64,000 nucleotides of DNA from Homarus americanus (taxonomy: Eukaryota > Arthropoda > Malacostraca > Decapoda > Nephropidae). The position numbers and the translations under genes were made by a program. Under the pieces are notes generated by a model, which was not told the DNA's origin, did not search any database, and saw only the letters and a list, made by a program, of their open reading frames with translations. This document shows, in pieces, positions 61,455 through 64,000 of this stretch; position 1 is the stretch's first letter, and the number at the start of each line of letters is the position of its first letter. The stretch lies in the NCBI RefSeq assembly GCF_018991925.1, contig NW_024735312.1:113501-177500 (forward strand), in the 5' to 3' direction.

Positions 61455-62634
61455 CAGATCCATCCTCATCCTTACTGTATAATACTATGCCCTTGGGTCA
61501 CCGCCGCTCTCCTCGCCACCCCACACACAGCGAGGAAGGTTCATTAGTGTGGCTGAAGTGATCAATTAGACATCCAACACTAAAGGACTTTGTATTGTTT
61601 ATGTTTGCTTAGGAGGCTACAGGCTGATTATATTTCTCCTGCTTATTGTTCGGTACGTTGTGTTGTCATTCCTGATCAGTTTTGAACAGACGAGAACGAG
61701 GCATGAGAAGAGCTTCGTTGTGTGAGAGTATGGTCAAGTCTTGCGTGAGCTAGGTCAACATAGACAAGAGGTAATAATATTTAGAGGTATTTGTAGATGT
61801 CTTCTTGTTGTTATTCACATATTCTGTAAAGCAAAAGGTGTCTCTTATTCCAGGTGATGTTGTAGATACGTGTGAGGCCGTACAGCATAACAACCTGTCT
61901 TAAAGCACTAGATATATCATTTTTTTTTTCCCCACACGGTAAAGAATCACGAAATTAAGGTGAGAATACGACGCTCACGAGTGCACACACACACACACAC
62001 CTAAGTTACAGGTTGTCAGAGTTTGGCGTTATTTTTTCCTCACCAAACTTGTCTAAAACTAAATCATCTCATACCTGGACATCCTCAGTACAGTTAAGAT
62101 GACATTTCCGTCGCCATCTTCATGTCATAAGTTGAGGAACCTGTTAGATAACGTTCTCACATCTCTAGTATAGAATGAAAAACTTCAACGTGAAAATATG
62201 TGTTGAAAATCCGTGCCCTGATTTTTACTACTGTGTGGAGATGAGAGAAAGGTGAGGCGGGAGGAGAGGTGAGCCGTCACTGTACTACTGCTGGTATTAA
62301 TGTTATGTTATTAATATCTGTCCTACACCCAACCTACAATTATGCGATATGAAAATTATTGTCTGCCAAGTGTTGATTGTAATGTAGGTAATGTTGGTTC
62401 TTACCTGGATTATTTGTTGGGAGTTTTAGTATAACCATCGTGTGTGTGTGTGTGTGTGTCCCACTGCCTGATGATAGACTCACGTTAACACTGACACCTG
62501 AATGTTTATTGTCTTACACACTCAGTAGATTATAAGAGAGGTCCTCATCCCCTTTAGCTGTAAGAGTGAGGAGAACTGTCAAGTACACATTCCATAGTGA
62601 TGATAAATGGCCCTGAAGCACCGTATTGATGATG

Positions 62635-62636
<2 letters not shown>
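61454..62636. other. Unique sequence with short CA and GT tracts
   Basis: (CA)n near 61983-62000 and (GT)n near 62440-62459. No gene recognised. Confidence 0.42.

Positions 62637-62676
<40 letters not shown>
62637..62676. repeat. (GT)n at the 5' break of a LINE copy
   Basis: About 40 bp of GT directly abutting the first recognisable LINE codon. Confidence 0.95.
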
Positions 62677-62680
<4 letters not shown>

Positions 62681-62925
62681 CACACAACCTCACTATCACC
62701 AATACCTTGTTTAGGCAGGCCGACAAGTTCATGGGTTTGTGGCAACACCCACGATCAAAACACTGGCATCTCATTGACTACATCATTGTCAGAGAAAGAG
62801 ATCACCGAGATGTCCTCATCACCCGTGCCATGCGTGGCTCAGACCATTGCGACACTGATCATCGGCTCATCAGAGCCAAGCTCTCACTTCACGTTGCCCC
62901 AAAACGGCGAAGGCAAAAAGCGTTG
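62677..62925 (+). pseudogene. LINE apurinic endonuclease C-terminal fragment
   Basis: Frame of 62677 reads NTLFRQADKFMGLWQHPRS, then HLIDYIIVR and SDHCDTDHRLIRAKL. These match the end of the exonuclease-endonuclease-phosphatase domain in LINEs and in the domesticated craniofacial development protein 2 family. The SDH and DHRL residues belong to the conserved catalytic end. The N-terminal catalytic part is missing because the copy begins at a GT tract. The frame continues past the junction as unrelated sequence to a TAG at about 62956. Confidence 0.75.
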
Positions 62926-63315
62926 GACTGGCCATGTTACCCGCATGGACGACAGTAGACTGCCAAAGCAGCTACTTTACAGTCACCTAACGAATAGTAA
63001 ACGTAACGCTGGCAGGCAACTGAAAAGGTATGCAGATAGTCTTAAGACGAACCTGAAAAGGTGCCAAATCGACCCCCTCACCTGGGAGACGATTACTTCA
63101 CACTGTAACGCTTGGAGAATCACCACACAAGAAGGTGTCAATACTTTCGAGTTAGCCCGACTGCATACCGAGGCAGACAAGCGCCAACGCCGGAATGACG
63201 CTGGCGCCGCCCGTCCTGCACTAGATGTAGCCCTCCGCGTTTGCAACATTGTGAACGACCCTGCCGGTCCTGTATCGGCCTCTCTTGTCACCTCAGAGCT
63301 CGCCAACAGAGGTGA
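62926..63315 (+). pseudogene. LINE ORF2-type C-terminal tail, frameshifted
   Basis: In the next frame, KRWTGHVTRMDDSRLPKQLL (about 62925-62984) then GRQLKRYADSLK and WETITSHCNAWR match the tail following the reverse transcriptase in many invertebrate LINEs. That frame runs to a TGA at 63347. However, from about 63199 a second frame reads CERPCRSCIGLSCHLRARQQR and stops at 63313-63315. This resembles the Cys/His finger (C-x3-C ... IGL-x2-HLR) that normally ends such proteins. The true C-terminus is therefore probably in that frame and a frameshift lies near 63190-63210. Confidence 0.65.
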
Positions 63316-63391
63316 CATCCTTAATAATCATTTTATCATAGCTGGATGATCGTCATACACGATTCCGAGTAACCGCAAAATAGTATTAATT

Positions 63392-63409
63392 AGTAGTAGT
63401 AGTAGTAGT
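63392..63409. repeat. (AGT)6 LINE 3' tail
   Basis: Six AGT triplets between the end of the LINE 3' UTR and the first codon of a different retroelement. Confidence 0.85.
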
Positions 63410-64000
63410 TGGAACTACCTGATGCGTACTATCCCTGATATCGGACCCCTCCTCCACCTTCTGGAAGAAGCTATCAGTGTCAAGTTCATTCCCAAATTAG
63501 TGAAACACACTCACTTAACCCCAGCAGAAAGAGCACTTCTTGCACTTCCATCAAGACTGGGAGGGATGGGACTAACCAATCCAGAGGAGATTGCAGCCAC
63601 CGAACATCAAAATTCACTTAAGCTCACGGTAGCCCTCACGGACCACATAATAGCCCAGAACGCAACAGGGGAGGTCGAGACCAGTGAAGTAAACGAGATT
63701 CGTAGGTCCATTACGACAGATCGACAGCACTGCCAAAATGATAAGTTGCAGCAACTGTTGCTGCAGGTTCCAGAAAATTTGAAAAAAAAAGTAGCTATAG
63801 CGCAGGAGGTGGGCGCCTCGAACTGGTTAACTACGTTACCGATAAGGGCAAATGGTTTCAGTCTTAACAAACAAGAATTTACAGATGCCATTGCTCTAAG
63901 GTACGGTCGGCCAGTAGAAGGTTTGCCCTCCCAATGCGTGTGTGGCTCTTCCTATGACGGCGATCACGCCATGGTGTGCAAGAAAGGGGGCTTCATATGC
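63410..64000 (+). pseudogene. Second retroelement protein fragment, runs off window
   Basis: 197 codons without a stop from WNYLMRTIPDIGPLLHLLEE to the window edge. The text LLALPSRLGGMGLTNPEE, then NWLTTLPIRANGFSLNKQEF, ALRYGRP and CVCGSSYDGDHAMVCKKGGF closely resembles, from memory, the region after the reverse transcriptase in a retroelement family common in cnidarian, sponge and arthropod genomes. The Cys/His residues (C-x-C near GLPSQCVCG, then H and C) suggest a zinc-binding module. The reverse transcriptase core upstream is absent: the frame begins at the (AGT)6 tail of the LINE. Clade assignment is uncertain, and the continuation lies outside the window. Confidence 0.6.

Larger units (their letters stand above)
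62677..63409 (+). mobile_element. Dead LINE copy: endonuclease end joined to ORF C-terminus
   Basis: A 5'-truncated non-LTR retrotransposon. The order is: end of the AP-endonuclease domain, direct junction to the C-terminal tail of the same kind of polyprotein, a short 3' UTR, and an (AGT)6 tail at 63392-63409. The whole reverse transcriptase core expected between these parts is missing. Simple-triplet tails are typical of several LINE families (RTE, CR1-like). The reading frame changes at least twice, so the copy is non-functional. Confidence 0.75.

Overview
This window looks like nuclear DNA from an arthropod, most likely a decapod crustacean. The evidence is indirect. There are scattered blocks of the arthropod telomere-type repeat TTAGG, extreme microsatellite and minisatellite density, Penelope-like and LINE-type retroelement debris, and no compact gene structure. 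There are no operons, ribosome binding sites or bacterial genes. Almost every long open frame is low-complexity read-through of a tandem array (for example the 979-codon frame over 42.7-45.7 kb) and is not annotated as a gene. Roughly a quarter of the window is tandem repeat of unit 9-70 bp, plus many dinucleotide tracts.

Layout: 1-4.6 kb is mostly unique sequence with a cluster of CREB/ATF and YY1-like sites near 2.7-2.95 kb. 4.6-7.0 kb holds a C-rich array followed by a G-rich array. 11.4-15.0 kb is a 3.6 kb satellite built on GAGAGACCTGTA. 16.9-18.1 kb is a triplicated 68-bp repeat, then a CpG-rich stretch ending in a plausible first coding exon (17975-18103) with a splice donor. 19.0-20.8 kb, 21.9-22.9 kb and 27.2-27.6 kb are minisatellites. 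31.3-34.3 kb is a 3 kb, 25-bp array with a GGTACC palindrome and a CAGGTG box per unit. 37.3-38.0 kb is G-rich. 41.9-45.6 kb is a G/T-rich array abutting a 2.7 kb polypyrimidine array. 45.8-46.3 kb is a long inverted-repeat element. 47.0-47.3 kb is a probable tRNA-derived SINE. 50.8-53.4 kb has four more arrays. 55.6-56.7 kb is a broken Penelope-like element with a hammerhead-like motif and a perfect 63-bp inverted repeat. 57.58 kb has a strong splice acceptor directly followed by a donor-like sequence. 60.2-60.7 kb is a 22-bp array. 62.6-64.0 kb holds two truncated retroelements back to back.

The most coherent host-gene hypothesis is a gene on the + strand whose first coding exon is 17975-18103 and whose very long first intron contains a recursive splice site at 57578/57579. 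Inclusion of the 60-bp segment there would introduce a stop in the exon's reading frame. This is inference from splice signals only. No protein family was recognised for either candidate exon. The most striking non-genic structure is the Penelope-like fragment at 55.9-56.6 kb.
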